This document shows, piece after piece, positions 1 to 11,100 of a DNA stretch of 64,000 nt. Source of the DNA: Prorocentrum cordatum (taxonomy: Eukaryota; Sar; Dinophyceae; Prorocentrales; Prorocentraceae); contig CAUYUJ010014362.1 of the NCBI GenBank assembly GCA_963575745.1, positions 193,041-257,040 of the forward strand, in the 5' to 3' direction. Positions within the stretch are counted from its first letter, which is position 1. Each line of letters opens with the position of its first letter. The notes beneath the pieces are model-generated. The model did not search any database. It was not told the DNA's origin and saw nothing but the letters and a program-made list of their open reading frames with translations. A program made the translations under genes and the position numbers.

Positions 1-145
1 AGGGATTTGCACCATTTCGGAAATTCGGCGGCACCCCTCATGCAGATCGGCGGGGTCAGGGTCCAAAAACACAAGGGATTTGCAATATTTCTGAAATTCG
101 GCGGCACCCCTCACGCATATCCGTAGGGTCAAGGTCGAAAAACAA
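1..145. repeat. 72-bp unit, two tandem copies
   Basis: Two copies begin AGGGATTTGCA at 1 and 73 and share GGCGGCACCCCTCA and the GGGTCAAGGTC/GGGTCAGGGTC segment. An inverted homologue lies at about 61,690-61,760, next to the head of the last composite element. Confidence 0.7.
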
Positions 146-250
146 ACAAGTCCCGACACTGCTTCACGGCGAAGCCAAAGCCTCATGACTTCGCTCTTCC
201 ATGGCCCATTATCCGAGAGAGGGGGCCGGCGGCAGGGGGCGAAGGCCTTA

Positions 251-252
<2 letters not shown>

Positions 253-335
<83 letters not shown>
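253..335. repeat. (AT)n followed by (GATA)n microsatellite
   Basis: About 33 bases of alternating AT pass into twelve GATA units. Confidence 0.95.
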
Positions 336-419
336 GGGAAGGGGGTCCTGGACCGGGGGGGGGCCACTTTGCCGAGTGGCTGTGGTCCACCCCCCCGGAG
401 GCGCCAGGACGCTGCCAGG

Positions 420-935
420 ACGGCCTAAAATGGCTCCAGAACGCACTCAGGACAGCCCAAGAGAGGTCCGAGACGGCCCAGGAGCACTCCAAGACGGCTC
501 CTGGCTAAAAGATCGGCCAAAAAGCTTCCAAAGCGTCACAGTAGGCCTCCGACAGCACTTCCGGGAAGGGTCGAAGAGACAAAAAATAATTGACTTGTTT
601 TAATGGTTTTTGGAAGATTTTAGCGTTCTCCCCAGTTTGATTTCCCGTTCAGGCCAGGGGAGGGCCCAGAACTGCGACCTCTGGTTCGCATGGGGGGCGG
701 CGGGGGCCTTGAGGGCTCCAAGAGGGTTCAGAAGGGGCCCCGGACCCCCCCAGAGGCTCCCAAGCTGGCCCAAGAGGCGCCCAAAGCGCCCCAGGTTGTC
801 TGGAAGGTGGCTGAAGAGCGCACTGAGATGGCTTCCGGACGGGCCACGAGCGCTCGAAGACAGCCCAAGACTGCTCCTAGACGACCACAAAGGCACTCAA
901 GACGGTCCGAGAGGCCGCCGGGAAGGCCCTTCAAG
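420..935. repeat. GGCCCC-rich degenerate minisatellite (CCAAGAGGCC family)
   Basis: Irregular 15-25 bp units are built from GGCCCAAGAG, GCTCCAAGACGG and related words. The same family recurs at nine or more places in the window in both orientations. Frames stay partly open because units are purine-rich, not because they encode protein. Confidence 0.7.
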
Positions 936-936
936 G

Positions 937-3213
937 GCAATTACCCTGGCGACGTACCCAACCCCTGCGCAACACGGGGCATGAGTCGCTTGGGAGACGT
1001 GATACGGAGGTGATGACGTCACATGGGCGCATATACTTCTGCAAGCGGCATTCGATAGGCTCGCACCCCCCCAAGGATTGCGATGTCCCGCTCAGATCTG
1101 CCTGGTGCCTCGCTCCGCTGGACCCACCAGCAGCCCTCTAAAGTGGCGACAATTTCGCAGATCGCAACCCCCCAAGGACGGCGAGGTCCCGCTCAGATCC
1201 GCGCGGTGCCTCACTCCGCAGGACCCACCAGCAGCCCTCGAAAATGGCGACGTTTTCGCAGATCGCAGCCCCCCAGGGACGGCGAGGTCCCGCTCAGGTC
1301 CGCGCGGTGCCTCACTCCGCAGGACCCACCAGCAGCCCTCGAAAATGGCGACGGTTTCGCAGCCCCCCCCCCCAGGGACGGCGAGGTCCCGCTCAGGTCC
1401 GCGCGGTGCCTCACTCCGCAGGACCCACCAGCAGCCCTCGAAAATGGCTACGGTTTCGCAGACCGCAGCCCCCCAAGGACGGCGAGGTCCCGCTCAGGTC
1501 CGCGCGGTGCCTCACTCCGCAGGACCCACCAGCAGCCCTCGAAAGTGGCGACGGTTTCGCAGATCGCAGCCCCCCAAGGACGGCGGCGAAGTCCCGCTCA
1601 ATCCCGCGCGGAGCCTCACTCCGCAGGACCCACCAACAGCCCTCGAAAATGGAGACATTTTCGCAGACCGCAGCCCCCCAAGGACGGCGAGGTCCCGCTC
1701 AGGCCCGCGCGGTGCCTCATTCCGCAGGAACCACCAGCAGCCCTCGAAAGTGGCGGCAATGTCGCAGATCGCAGCCCCCCAGGGACGGCGAGTCCCGCTC
1801 AAGTCCGCGCGGTGCCTCACTCCGCTGGACCCACCAGCAGCCATCGAAAGTGGCGACAGTTTCGCAGATCGCAGCCCCCCAGGGACGGCGAGGTCCCGCT
1901 CAGGTCCGCGGTGCCTCACTCAGCTGGACCCCCCAGCAGGCCTCGAAAGTGGCAACAGTTTCGCAGATCGCAGCCCCTCAGGGACGGCGAGGTCCTGCTC
2001 AGGTCCGCGCGGTGCCTCACTCCGCAGGAACCACCAGCAGCCCTCGAAAGTGGCGACATCTCGCAAATCGCGGACCCCAGGGACGGCGAGGTCTAATTTG
2101 GGTCAGCGCGTGGCGTCACTTTGCTGGGCCCCCCCAGCAGGCCTCGAAAGTGGTGACAGTTTCGCAGATCGCAGACCCCCAGGGATGGCGAGGTCTAATT
2201 GAATCTGCGGTGAGTACCCACTGTGCTGGGCCCCCCAGCAGGCCTCGAAAGTGGCGACAGTTTCGCAGATCGCAGCCCCCCAGGGATGGCGAGGTCTAAT
2301 TTGAATCTGCGGTGAGTACCCACTGTGCTGGGCCCCCCAGCAGGCCTCGAAAGTGGCGACAGTTTCACAGATCGCAGCCCCCCAGGGATGGCGAGGTCTA
2401 ATTTGAATCTGCGGTGAGTACCCACTGTGCTGGGCCCCCCAGCAGGCCTCGAAAGTGGCGACAGTTTCACAGATCGCAGCCCCCCAGGGATGGCGAGGTC
2501 TAATTTGAATCCGCGGTGAGTACCCACTGTGCTGGGCCCCCCAGCAGGCCTCGAAAGTGGCGACAGTTTCACAGATCGCAGCCCCCCAGGGATGGCGAGG
2601 TCTAATTTGAATCTGCGGTGAGTACCCACTGTGCTGGGCCCCCCAGCAGGCCTCGAAAGTGGCGACAGTTTCACAGATCGCAGCCCCCCAGGGATGGCGA
2701 GGTCTAATTTGAATCTGCGGTGGCGTCACTGTGCTGGGCCCCCCAGCAGGCCTCGAAAGTGGCGACAGTTTCACAGATCGCAGCCCCCCAGGGATGGCGA
2801 GGTCTAATTTGAATCTGCGGTGGGTACCCACTGTGCTGGGCCCCCCAGCAGGCCTCGAAAGTGGCGACAGTTTCACAGATCGCAGCCCCCCAGGGATGGC
2901 GAGGTCTAATTTGAATCTGCGGTGAGTACCCACTGTGCTGGGCCCCCCAGCAGGCCTCGAAAGTGGCGACAGTTTCGCAGATCGCAGCCCCCCAGGGATG
3001 GCGAGGTCTAATTTGAATCTGCGGTGAGTACCCACTGTGCTGGGCCCCCCAGCAGGCCTCGAAAGTGGCGACAGTTTCGCAGATCGCAGCCCCCCAGGGA
3101 TGGCGACGAGCGAGGTAAAAGGCAGGGGGGAAGAGAGGGGCGGGAAGTAAGGAAGGAGACGCGCGAGCAGTGCTCTATTCAAAACGAGAACCCAACGCAG
3201 GAGGGTTGGGAAA
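937..3213 (-). mobile_element. Composite satellite element I (inverted)
   Basis: The element reads from head at 3,213 to tail at 937 on the minus strand. The head contains TTCCCAACCCTCC then GTTGGG and GTTTTGAATAGAG; the tail ends GGTTGGGTACGTCGCCAGGGTAATT. Between them lie about 20 tandem units: type A, 100-101 bp, at 1,080-2,090, then type B, 102 bp, at 2,100-3,110. Flanks TCAAGGGC (931-938) and TCAAGCGC (3,216-3,223) could be an imperfect target duplication. It is non-autonomous, with no protein seen. Confidence 0.6.
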
Positions 3214-3239
3214 AATCAAGCGCTTCCGATTGGAAAAGC

Positions 3240-4370
3240 TAATATTTTCTGGATATTTGCTTTTCAGTCCTACCAGCGGCCGCGACGGCCCCAGACGCTC
3301 CCAAGATGGGACCAGACGGCCCAAGAGGCCCCCAAGAGGGCCCCCAGACAGCCTGAAGAGAGCTTCAAGCAGCACAAGAGAGCTCCGACACGGCCCAAGA
3401 GAGTACCCAGGAACCCCGATGGAGCCACCGGAAGATCCCTACATGGGCTCAGGTCTCCATGACGGGCGAAGAGGGACCCGGAGCGGCCGAACTGGGCTCC
3501 CAGAGGGTCCAAAAAGACCTACCAGGACTCCCTGAAGACGGTCCAGGAGGCCGCTGAGAAGGCTCCACGTACAAAAAAATAGCATTTCCCATGAAAACGT
3601 ACATTTCTATTACATTCGCTTCTTATGTTCCATCGGCGGCCACGAATGCCCCAAAGGCTCCCCAAATCGGCGCCACACGGTCCACGAGGCCCCCAAGAGG
3701 GCTCCAAGACAACCTCAAGAGAGAGTCGAGCAGCAGTAGAGCTCCAAAACAGCCCGAGAGTCCCCAGGGGGCCCGAGGGAGCCACCAGAGGATCCCTACA
3801 TGGTCGGAGAAGGTTCCATGACGGCCCCAAGACGGCTCAGCTACCCCTGACATGCCGAAAGGGGCTTGGGACAGCCGAAATGTGCTCTCAGAGGGGCCGC
3901 AAAAAGCCCAAAAGGACCCTCCCACGACTGTCCAAGAGGCCGCTGAGAAGGCCCTCCCAAAGGCAAAATCAAGAATTTCCGACGGAAAAACGTAGAGTTC
4001 TGGGAGCTTCGCTTCGCAGTTCTACCAGCGGTCGCGACGGCCCAAGAGGTTACCGAAATGGGCCCCCGACGGCCCCAGAGGCCCCAAAGAGGGTTCCAAG
4101 ATGGGCTGAAGAGAGCTTCAAGCGGCACAGAAGAGCTACAAGACGGCCAAAGAGAGCCCCCAGGAAGCCTGAGGGGGGCCACCAGAGGATTCCTACATTG
4201 TCGGAGAGGGCCCCAGGAGGGCCCCAAGACGGGCTGAACTCCCCACGACGAGACAAGAGGGACCTGGAACGGCCGAAATGGGCCCTCAGACGGGCCAACA
4301 AAGGCCCCAAAGGACTCGAAAGGAAGGCCCAGAGAGGCTCCAGAAACTGCCACAATGCTTCCAAAAAGGC
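3240..4370. repeat. GGCCCC minisatellite with a recurring 70-80 bp spacer
   Basis: Three blocks of CCAAGAGGCCCC-type units are each introduced by an AT-richer linker (about 3,240-3,285, 3,570-3,645 and 3,960-4,035). The linkers end in CAGTCCTACCAGCGGCCGCGACGG or variants of it. Spacing of 345-375 bp suggests a higher-order repeat. Related linkers occur at 600-660, 24,690-24,740 and 55,415-55,500. Confidence 0.6.
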
Positions 4371-4413
4371 TCCCGGCACGCGTTCCAGTAGGCACCCGTG
4401 TACTGAGCGCGCT

Positions 4414-4570
4414 GAGAGAAGAGAGGAGGAGGAGGACAAGGAGGAGGAGGAGGAGCAGGAGGAGGAGGAGGTTTGTTGTGACGGTGATGGTGAAGGTGAC
4501 CATGACCATGACGATGACGATGAAGATGACGGGGATGAGGATGACAATGATGGCGATGATCATGACCTTA
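4414..4570. repeat. GAGGAG and GATGAC microsatellite
   Basis: A (GGA)n tract passes into a GATGAC/GATGAT tract. It encodes only Asp/Glu-rich or Met-rich nonsense frames. Confidence 0.85.
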
Positions 4571-4571
4571 G

Positions 4572-4612
4572 CTAGAACTTGAGCGCACGCGAAGCGCGCG
4601 CGATGGTTCTAG
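4572..4612. repeat. TTCG-capped palindrome, copy A
   Basis: A 41-base inverted repeat has CTAGAAC at one end and GTTCTAG at the other, with a GCGC-rich inner stem around a CGAA/TTCG loop. It abuts an AT-rich microsatellite on its right. Copies B, C and D lie at 13.69, 16.96 and 60.70 kb; this one is inverted relative to them. Confidence 0.8.
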
Positions 4613-5000
4613 TATGTATATGTATAAAAATAAATAAAACAAGTACAGGAATATATAGACACAAATGTATATATGCGTAGGGCGGTATATATATACATGC
4701 ATATGTACATATGTGCATATGTACATATGTACATATGTACATACATACATATATACATATATACATATATACATATATACATAGTTACATAGATACATAG
4801 ATACATATATACATACACATTTATGTATATATGTATGTATTTATATACTCATGTGTATATATGAACAACAGAGAGAGAGAGAGCGAGCGAAAGAAAGGGA
4901 GAGAGAGCCAGAGAGAGAGAGAGAGAAAACCAAACAAGTACATACAGGAAACAACGAGGGAGACAAAGAAAGACAGATATAGAGAGAGAACATAAACGCA
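4613..5000. repeat. TACATA-rich and (GA)n microsatellites
   Basis: Alternating purine-pyrimidine words (ATGTACATAT) at about 4,690-4,850 are followed by a GAGA tract to about 5,000. Confidence 0.85.
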
Positions 5001-5017
5001 GCACAGCACGAGCTTGC

Positions 5018-5095
5018 CTGGTACGCCAGGAAGATATCCTGCGGAGCGGCGCAAGCGCTGCCTCCACCGAGCGCAGCAAAATGGAGAGCTTGACG
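5018..5095 (-). CDS. CSTF3: Probable CSTF3-like exon g (IFLAY HAT helix)
   Basis: A CCTTTCAG acceptor precedes 26 open codons beginning RQALHFAALGGG and ending QDIFLAYQ, then CAG and a GC donor (GCAAGC). The phase continues from exon f. AL-x5-G...QIW-x-D/A-Y is the next HAT pair in CstF-77 (FALDKIG... QIWVDY in human), so position and pattern fit. The match is weaker than for exons b, c and f because Trp is replaced by Phe and the middle is Gly/Ala-rich. No later exon was found below 5.0 kb. Confidence 0.4.
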
Positions 5096-5525
5096 CTGAA
5101 AGGTCGCGGGCCCACAAAAAGAAAATCGGAGTAGAAGGTGGAGGAACACATCCTGGGATGGGGAGGTCCTCCAGCGAGTGGCGCCGCTTGCATCAACGCG
5201 GGCAAGGCATTCGAGCACTCCTTCTCCACCCTCCACCCTCCAAGCCATTGGCTCTACATCTGTCGTATCCCTCCTCCACCTCCCTCTCCTCTGCTTTCCC
5301 TTTTTGGCGACCCCACGTTTTGGCATTACATCGTCTGGATGTGTCACGTCCAGAGAGCACGATAGCCTTAGGCCTAAGCACCCAGCCCGTTTGAAAAACG
5401 TGCGCGCAACACCAGCCAGCTTTCGGCGGGCGTTCGTCGCCTCCGCCGCCTCTTCCTCCTCCTCCTCCTCCTTTTCCTCCTCCTACTCTACCGTTTCCTC
5501 CTCAGCCCCCCACCACCAACACCGA

Positions 5526-5528
<3 letters not shown>

Positions 5529-5613
<85 letters not shown>

Positions 5614-6253
5614 GCATCAGCATCAGCATCAACATCATCATCAGCATTATCATCATCATCATCAGCATCATCAGCATCATCATCAGCATCATCATCATCT
5701 GCATCATCAGCATCACCGTCATCATCATCACCATCATCAGCATCATCAACATTATCATTTGCATCATCATCAGCAGCATCCGCATCATCATCAGCATCAT
5801 CATCGTCACCAGCAGCACCCTCATCCCAAGATCATGGTCATCCTCATCAGAATCATTATCATCATCAGCATCGTCATCGTCATCATCAGCATCACCACCA
5901 TCATCAACGCCACTAGCATGATCTTCGGGATCGTCAGCACCACCATCATCAGCAGCATCATCAACATCATCATAACGCTATGCATTTGCATCATCATCAC
6001 CATCGTCGTCGCGATCACCAGCACCATCATCAGCATCATCATCACCCCCACCATCACCATCATCATCGCCATCATCATCACCACCATCATCCTCCTCATC
6101 AACACCATCATCATGAGCAGCAGCGTCGGCATCATCATCATATGCATATTCGTCAGCATCACCATCGTCATCGTGATCGTCATCATCGTCATCATCAGCA
6201 TCATCGCCAGCAGCAGCATCATCATCCTCATCCCAAACTCATCATCATCATCC
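5529..6253. repeat. (CAT)n / CAG-interrupted array
   Basis: About 720 bp of CAT triplets have CAG, CGT and CAC interruptions that increase rightward. Six frames read poly-His, -Ser, -Ile or -Met, so none is a gene. Confidence 0.9.
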
Positions 6254-6260
6254 CGCCTTC

Positions 6261-6700
6261 CACCCAAGCCAGAGATCGGATCTGTCTTCGCAGACAAGGC
6301 AACTGCACGCGACGACGATACAGCTCGCGCCGAGGATCGGCTGGCGGCGGAGGAAGGGGGGAAGCAACAAGAAAAACACCAGCACCGACCAGGAACGGAG
6401 GGAAGGAAGGGAAGGCGGGCGAGAGAAAAGGCGATGATTCAGATACAAAGTTAGCTCCTGACCTGCCGGACGTATCTGACGGCTCTCATTTCGCTTCTAG
6501 ATCCAAAACTCGCACAACGATAGTCCAACGCTCCACCCAAGCCAATGATCGACTCTGTGTTCGCAGACCGGGCAACTGCACACGACGACGGACCGGCTCG
6601 CGCCGAGGACCGGCTGGCGGCGGAAAAAGGGAGGGAGCAGGAAGGAGGACACCACCGCCGACCAGGAGCGGAGGGAGAGGGGCAAACCCATGTCCCAGGA
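6261..6700. repeat. Imperfect direct repeat, period about 273 bp
   Basis: A block starting CACCCAAGCCA at 6,261 recurs at 6,534 with about 85% identity over 145 bp (my eye estimate). The intervening 6,425-6,500 segment (GCCGGACGTATCTGACGGCTC) has a homologue at 11,395-11,475, next to the second CAT array. Confidence 0.7.
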
Positions 6701-7250
6701 AGGCCAAACGTCATCAATAGTAACAATTTCAACTGCTGGGGGGGGCTAAGGGGACGTCCTGGGCGCATCGCATTTCATTATAGCCGAAGCGAAAATCGAG
6801 GCTACTCGCCAGGGGTAGCACTGCGCAGCTCGGCCCCGAAACTTGCCTGACGCTTTGTTACGGCCAATACTATTGTGCGAATGCACGCAGAACCCGCCGC
6901 GACCACGCTTGGGCCCGGGTCCGTTTCCCTCCACCCGATCCCGAAACCAGACAAATCAAACATCAGGCCCCGGGAAAAGGAGAGAGAGGCGAGCCGGACG
7001 AAAGAAGGACGCAAACCCAAACGATTGCCATGCAAAAAAGAATATGGCCATTAACTTGGCGAGGGTTGGGAGGCCTCATGTGCAGATCGCACCGGGAGAG
7101 CGAAGCCTGCACCAGCGGCTGCTGTTTGCAGGCCCGCGTAAGGCCTGCGACCACTGCAGGGCGTTTCCAGCAAGACAGCTTGGACGGTCCCCGAGGCAAC
7201 TCAGCCGGGGACGGCGCGCCGGATGACCGGGCGGCCCAGATCAAACCGCG
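6701..7250. other. Unassigned low-repeat stretch left of the retroelement
   Basis: No coherent protein or RNA was recognised. It may include the 3' untranslated end of the minus-strand retroelement. Confidence 0.4.
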
Positions 7251-7259
7251 GGTGAAGAA

Positions 7260-8250
7260 CGAGATCAGCGGCAATCACCCCGCGCCCCAAATTTTTCACC
7301 CCTCGGCTGCGCCCCTCGGAGCCGGCAAAAAAATGAGAAAGACTCGTTTGCGATTGCGACTGGCAGTGGCCATCGCAGCGCGGAACAACGAGCGCGGGAG
7401 GCCCACCGCGAGGCAAGGGCGCGGCCGCGCCAGCGAACGCGGCGACACGACTTCCGAGACGGCCCCCGCGCAAAGCACCCCCAGGGCGAAGCCCGCGCGC
7501 CGCGGCCCCCAACTCCTCCAGCGGAGGTCCCTCTGAGGCCTCCGCCAGCCGGACTGACGGGTCGACCCGCGAGAACGCGGCCCGTCGGAACGCGGGCGCG
7601 GGCATTCGAGACCTGGAGGCAAGGGCGCGGAACGGCGCCGAGTTCAGGAGCACCGCGTCGCCTAGGGTGTTCGTCTTGCCTGGGGCTTCCATCTCCATCG
7701 GCGCCAGCAGCGGGCCCAGGCGCCCGCGGCCCCTCCGACCGCCTCGACAGGGGCGACCAGCTGTAGCGACACAAGCGACTCGCATATACCGGGCCAAGGT
7801 ACGCCACGAATGAAACCAGGGCGGGCACTGCGTGCCCCACGAAAACCCGGCGGAGGGAGACAGTCAACATCGCGCACAGAAACGCCCGCGGCACGGGCGC
7901 GCGGATCTTCCGGGGCGCACTCGCCCCCCGCCGGCTCAAGTCTGGGTAGAAGAACTGCGCCGCCGCAACCAGCTCGCCAGCATCGTCGCTGGCGAAGCCC
8001 ACGTAGCACAGCTCGTCCAGGAAGACCACCACGCAGGCGCCCGGCCGCTCGCGGCTGCCACGGCCCAGGCGGAGCGACGTCGCCCAGTGGGGGGCGGCCA
8101 GGGCTCGGCGGCGGCAGTCCTCGCGTCGCCGGCGCCACCGCCCGGCCACCCAAGTATATAGCACAGCTCGCCCATGGTCGGGGGGGCCACGGGCGACGGC
8201 GGAAGCGGCGGACAACGCGGGCGCGCGGCCGCCGGCGCCGCGCTGGGGGG
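7260..8250 (-). pseudogene. Tyrosine recombinase-like fossil
   Basis: CVVVFLDELCYVGFASDD and AAQFFYPDLSRRG (about 8,060-7,940) match the SAM-like core-binding N-terminal part. A frame change leads to APGKTNTLGDAVLLN (about 7,690-7,640), corresponding to the segment following the first catalytic Arg. The Arg-His-x2-Arg box and terminal Tyr cannot be placed with confidence. Confidence 0.55.
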
Positions 8251-8396
8251 CCTCTTCGGGGCCCGGCACCAGCGCGCGAGCCGCGCGGGGCCCCGTCCTC
8301 GCAGAAGGCAGGGCGCGGCGGCGGCGGCGGCGGGGTGGCCGGCAGGGCGCCCGCGTCGGCAGCAGCAGCCGCTGCGACGTCAGGCTTGCCCGCGCT

Positions 8397-9050
8397 CTAG
8401 ATGGAGATGCGATCGCGCGCGGGGCAATCCGCTGGACCGGGGCCCCGCGTGCCAGGGGCAGGGCGCAGATCTCTCGCATCTCGGACCTGGAAGGCCCCCG
8501 AGCGCCCTTTGCCGGCGGCGAGAGCCAGCCCGAGATTGTCGACGAAGATAAGACGCCGTCGGCCGAAAGCAGCCCGACCACAGAGCAGATGGCGAAGAGC
8601 CGAAGACAAAACCAGCCCCTCGAGACGGAGGATGTCAGCATCGGCCCCCCATTGAAACCTCTGGGCCACTTGCCAAAGGTCTGGCTGCATGAAAATTGGG
8701 CCCACCAGTCCGAGCGAGTCCGCGACCGCGCGCGCCCGCGGCAAGCCGGCGGCTAAGTCCATCGCGTCGCGCTGGGCGGCCGAGTCGGGCTCGCCGCCGC
8801 CGGCTGCGCCAGCTGCCGGCGACGCGGGGCCGGCGGCGGCGGCGCCCGCGGCGTCCCCGGCGAGGAACGCGCGGCCAGCGCTCGGAGACGCGGCCGAAAG
8901 CGGCGGCCTCGCGGAGGGCTCGCAGCGACGCCAGCGGACCCCTCTTCCCCAGTACGAGGCGTCGCCGGCGGCGACCGCTCCACGCCAGCGAGCGCCAGTG
9001 TACATGACCAGCAGCGGGAGCAATCACATGACGATCGCCAGCTCTTGCCG
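8397..9050 (-). pseudogene. RNase H-like region of the retroelement
   Basis: AAGDASYWGRGV near 8.97 kb has the first catalytic Asp setting (DAS-x5-G). ILRLEGLVLSSALRHLL and LIFVDNLGLALAAGKGRS near 8.64-8.50 kb carry the Glu helix and the second Asp (VDN). Part of the middle lies in a different frame, so it is broken. Confidence 0.65.
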
Positions 9051-9926
9051 CGCCGCCGGCCACGGCTCTGCGAGACGCCCGCCGCGCGCGGAGGCGTGGG
9101 CGGCCGACGGAAAGCCGTCCAGCTCGAGGCCCGCCGACTGCACCTGCGACGAGGCGCCAGTCTCCTCGCGCACGACGAAACCCGAGTCGACAAAGAAGCT
9201 CGAAACCTCATGCCCCGCGGCGGCGACCGCCTGCCCGGGCCCGCCCATCGCCGGGGAGTTGCCCGCGCGCGCGGCACCCCGGGGCACCCGCGGCGCCGGG
9301 GGCGCGCGGCCACGCCCGGGTCGCTGACGAGCCGCTCGCCCGGTAGGCCACACCGCTGGACGCCCTCTTCGACCGCGAGATGGCAGAGGCGAAGCGCCCC
9401 ACTCCACCCGATGGGGGGCAGCATGGCGCGGGGCGAGCGCGCCGCCAGACTGGGCGGGGCGGCCATCGATGGACGGGCGCCCCGCCGCGCCGGCCCGAAC
9501 AGAGGCTGGCCCGAAGGCGTCGCCCAGGGCGCCGGGGATCGCGATGGCGTAGAAGGCGTTCTCGACGTCGCCAGCGCAGAAGTAGCGGTCGTCGCAGGCG
9601 ACCGCCTCGAGCCGACTTAAAGCGGCCGCCGCGGGAAGCTGCGCGCGCGATCTCGGGGGGAAGTCTGCGTTCGCCCATCGCGCGTCGAAGATGATCCGCT
9701 GGGCGCCGCCGCCATTGGCCCCTGGGAAGATGCCCCGGGGCGGCGGCGGGCCCGCGGCGAAGGCGAAGCGCGCCACGCCACGGTGGCGCAGTTCCTCGGA
9801 GAGACAGGAGCACTCAGAGGAGGCGCGGAAGGCAGGACCTGAGCATGGGCGCGAAGGCCCCAGTTCCATGCGCGGGCGGTCGGCGCCATCAGTGCCACGA
9901 TGCAAGTTGGCTAATAAATCACCCAA
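9024..9926 (-). pseudogene. Reverse transcriptase fossil
   Basis: Residues IIFDARWANADFPP (about 9,700-9,655) and FCAGDVENAFYAIAIP (about 9,580-9,530) are RT fingers and the palm A motif, with the catalytic-region Asp in GDVENAF. The next block, MLPPIGWSGALRLCHLAVEE (about 9,420-9,360), lies in another frame and corresponds to the MGWSWA-type motif B. The YxDD-type box is not recognisable. GHEVSSFFVDSGFVVREE resumes the first frame near 9.2 kb. At least two frameshifts are present. Confidence 0.7.
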
Positions 9927-9929
9927 CCA

Positions 9930-10701
9930 TGCGCGGTGCCCTGGGGCGGGCGCGGCGGTCGGAGTGACGGGCGAGGCGCCTGCGTCGGGCCAAGACGCCG
10001 GGCCCTTGCGGGGCGCGACCGGGGAGGCGCCGCCACGCGCGACGGCGTTCCCACAGAGCTCGCGGAGGCCCCGCCACGCGCGGCGGCGTTCCCACTGAGC
10101 TCTCGCGCTGGGCGAAGGCCAGCGGCGAGAGCGGCATGGAGACCACGATGTCCCTCGGCAGCGCCGCCGGCAACGCCAGCTGCCCCAGGGGCTCCCACCA
10201 CGGGCGCGGCAGCGGCGGCAGCGGCCCCCCCGCCGGCCGCGGGGGTAGCGGCGGGCCCAGCACTGGCAAGGCCGCCAAGCCCAGCCAAGGCGGCAGCGAG
10301 ACCTGCGGCCCCGCCCGCGGCGGCGGCGGCAGGCTGAGGCTCTGGGGGCGCGACCCCCACGGGCGGCACCAGCGAGCTAGCCCCACCGGGGACGACGGCG
10401 CGCAGGACACCAGCAGCAGCGAGTGCCATGTCGTGCTCGGCGACCAGCCGGAGGGCGGCGCGCAGCAGCGTGGCGAAGTCGCGGCCAGAATGAACGGGGC
10501 CGCGAAGTCGTACACTGGGATCCCGACGGCTGGAGGAGGCCCTCCTCCAGAAGCACGACGATACCAGGCCCTGATGTCCGTGTTGTCTGCCCACAACGCT
10601 TCCACGTACAAGTCGTCGTGTCGGGCAAAACTGTGACACAGCAATGACAATACGACCGCGCAACAGAGGCGGCTACACCGCATACTCCGCGAACGACTCA
10701 T
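9930..10701 (-). pseudogene. Retroelement gag-like N-terminal region, frameshifted
   Basis: It begins with DLYVEALWADNTDIRAW, then GIPVYDF, shifts frame near 10.48 kb, and continues as LLRAALRLVAEHDMALAAAG. An Ala/Gly/Pro-rich linker typical of dinoflagellate retroelement polyprotein starts follows. No catalytic motif is present. Two frames carry the coherent halves, so at least one frameshift is present. Confidence 0.5.
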
Positions 10702-10974
10702 CGCCCTCTATCATCCATAGACGCCACCGCCGCGAGGTTGCACGTGCTGCAAGGGCGGGCAGCCGACCGCCAGCGGCGTCGACGGCGCCGGTTGCGCCGG
10801 ACTTGGCGCAGGCGCGGCCGCGCCGGGCCGCTAGGCCGGCCAGCGGCCGCAGCGCGCGAGCCCGCGCGCTAGCCAGCGGAGCCCCTCCACGAGCAGCGGG
10901 CCCGCGAGCAAGAGGAGCACCTCATGCTGCAGCGGCGCTTGGTCGGGAAGCAGAGCGCCGGCCCAGCACTGTTG

Positions 10975-11100
10975 TTAGGTCGGGCCTGTCCCCCTACCAG
11001 GGGATTTGGGGCGAAAAATTAAAGTATTCAAAACACTCCCAAAATCCTCAAAATAATCAAAAAATCGTCCCCGCGTTGTTTATAATTATTTTTGAAAATT
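10975..11100. repeat. Dispersed AT-rich 120-bp repeat, copy 1
   Basis: It starts TTAGGTCGGGCCTGTCCCCC and runs into an A/T-rich tail with AAAATCCTCAAAATAATC. A homologue in the same orientation is at 33,230-33,355. It sits at the 5' edge of the minus-strand retroelement, so it could be a terminal repeat. Confidence 0.65.

Larger units (their letters stand above)
7260..10720 (-). mobile_element. Decayed RT-RNase H-tyrosine recombinase retroelement
   Basis: On the minus strand, in order from 10.7 to 7.3 kb, are a gag-like N-terminal region, a reverse transcriptase core, a short RNase H-like region and a tyrosine-recombinase-like region. This order is that of DIRS-type elements, in which a tyrosine recombinase replaces the integrase. 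Codon use is very GC-rich. Frameshifts and lost catalytic residues mark it as dead. It lies in the same direction as the CSTF3-like gene, inside intron f-g. I recognise the protein family as one common in dinoflagellate genomes; exact family naming needs a search. Confidence 0.65.

Noticed and set aside
430-445. Spliced-leader relic (AAAATGGCTCCAG resembling the dinoflagellate leader end)
   Set aside because: Only a short partial match inside a minisatellite unit; no adjoining AG or coding start.
1078-3182. Frames of 330-375 codons over the 101/102-bp arrays
   Set aside because: Three frames and both strands are open at once and the peptides are tandem copies; no start context or domain.
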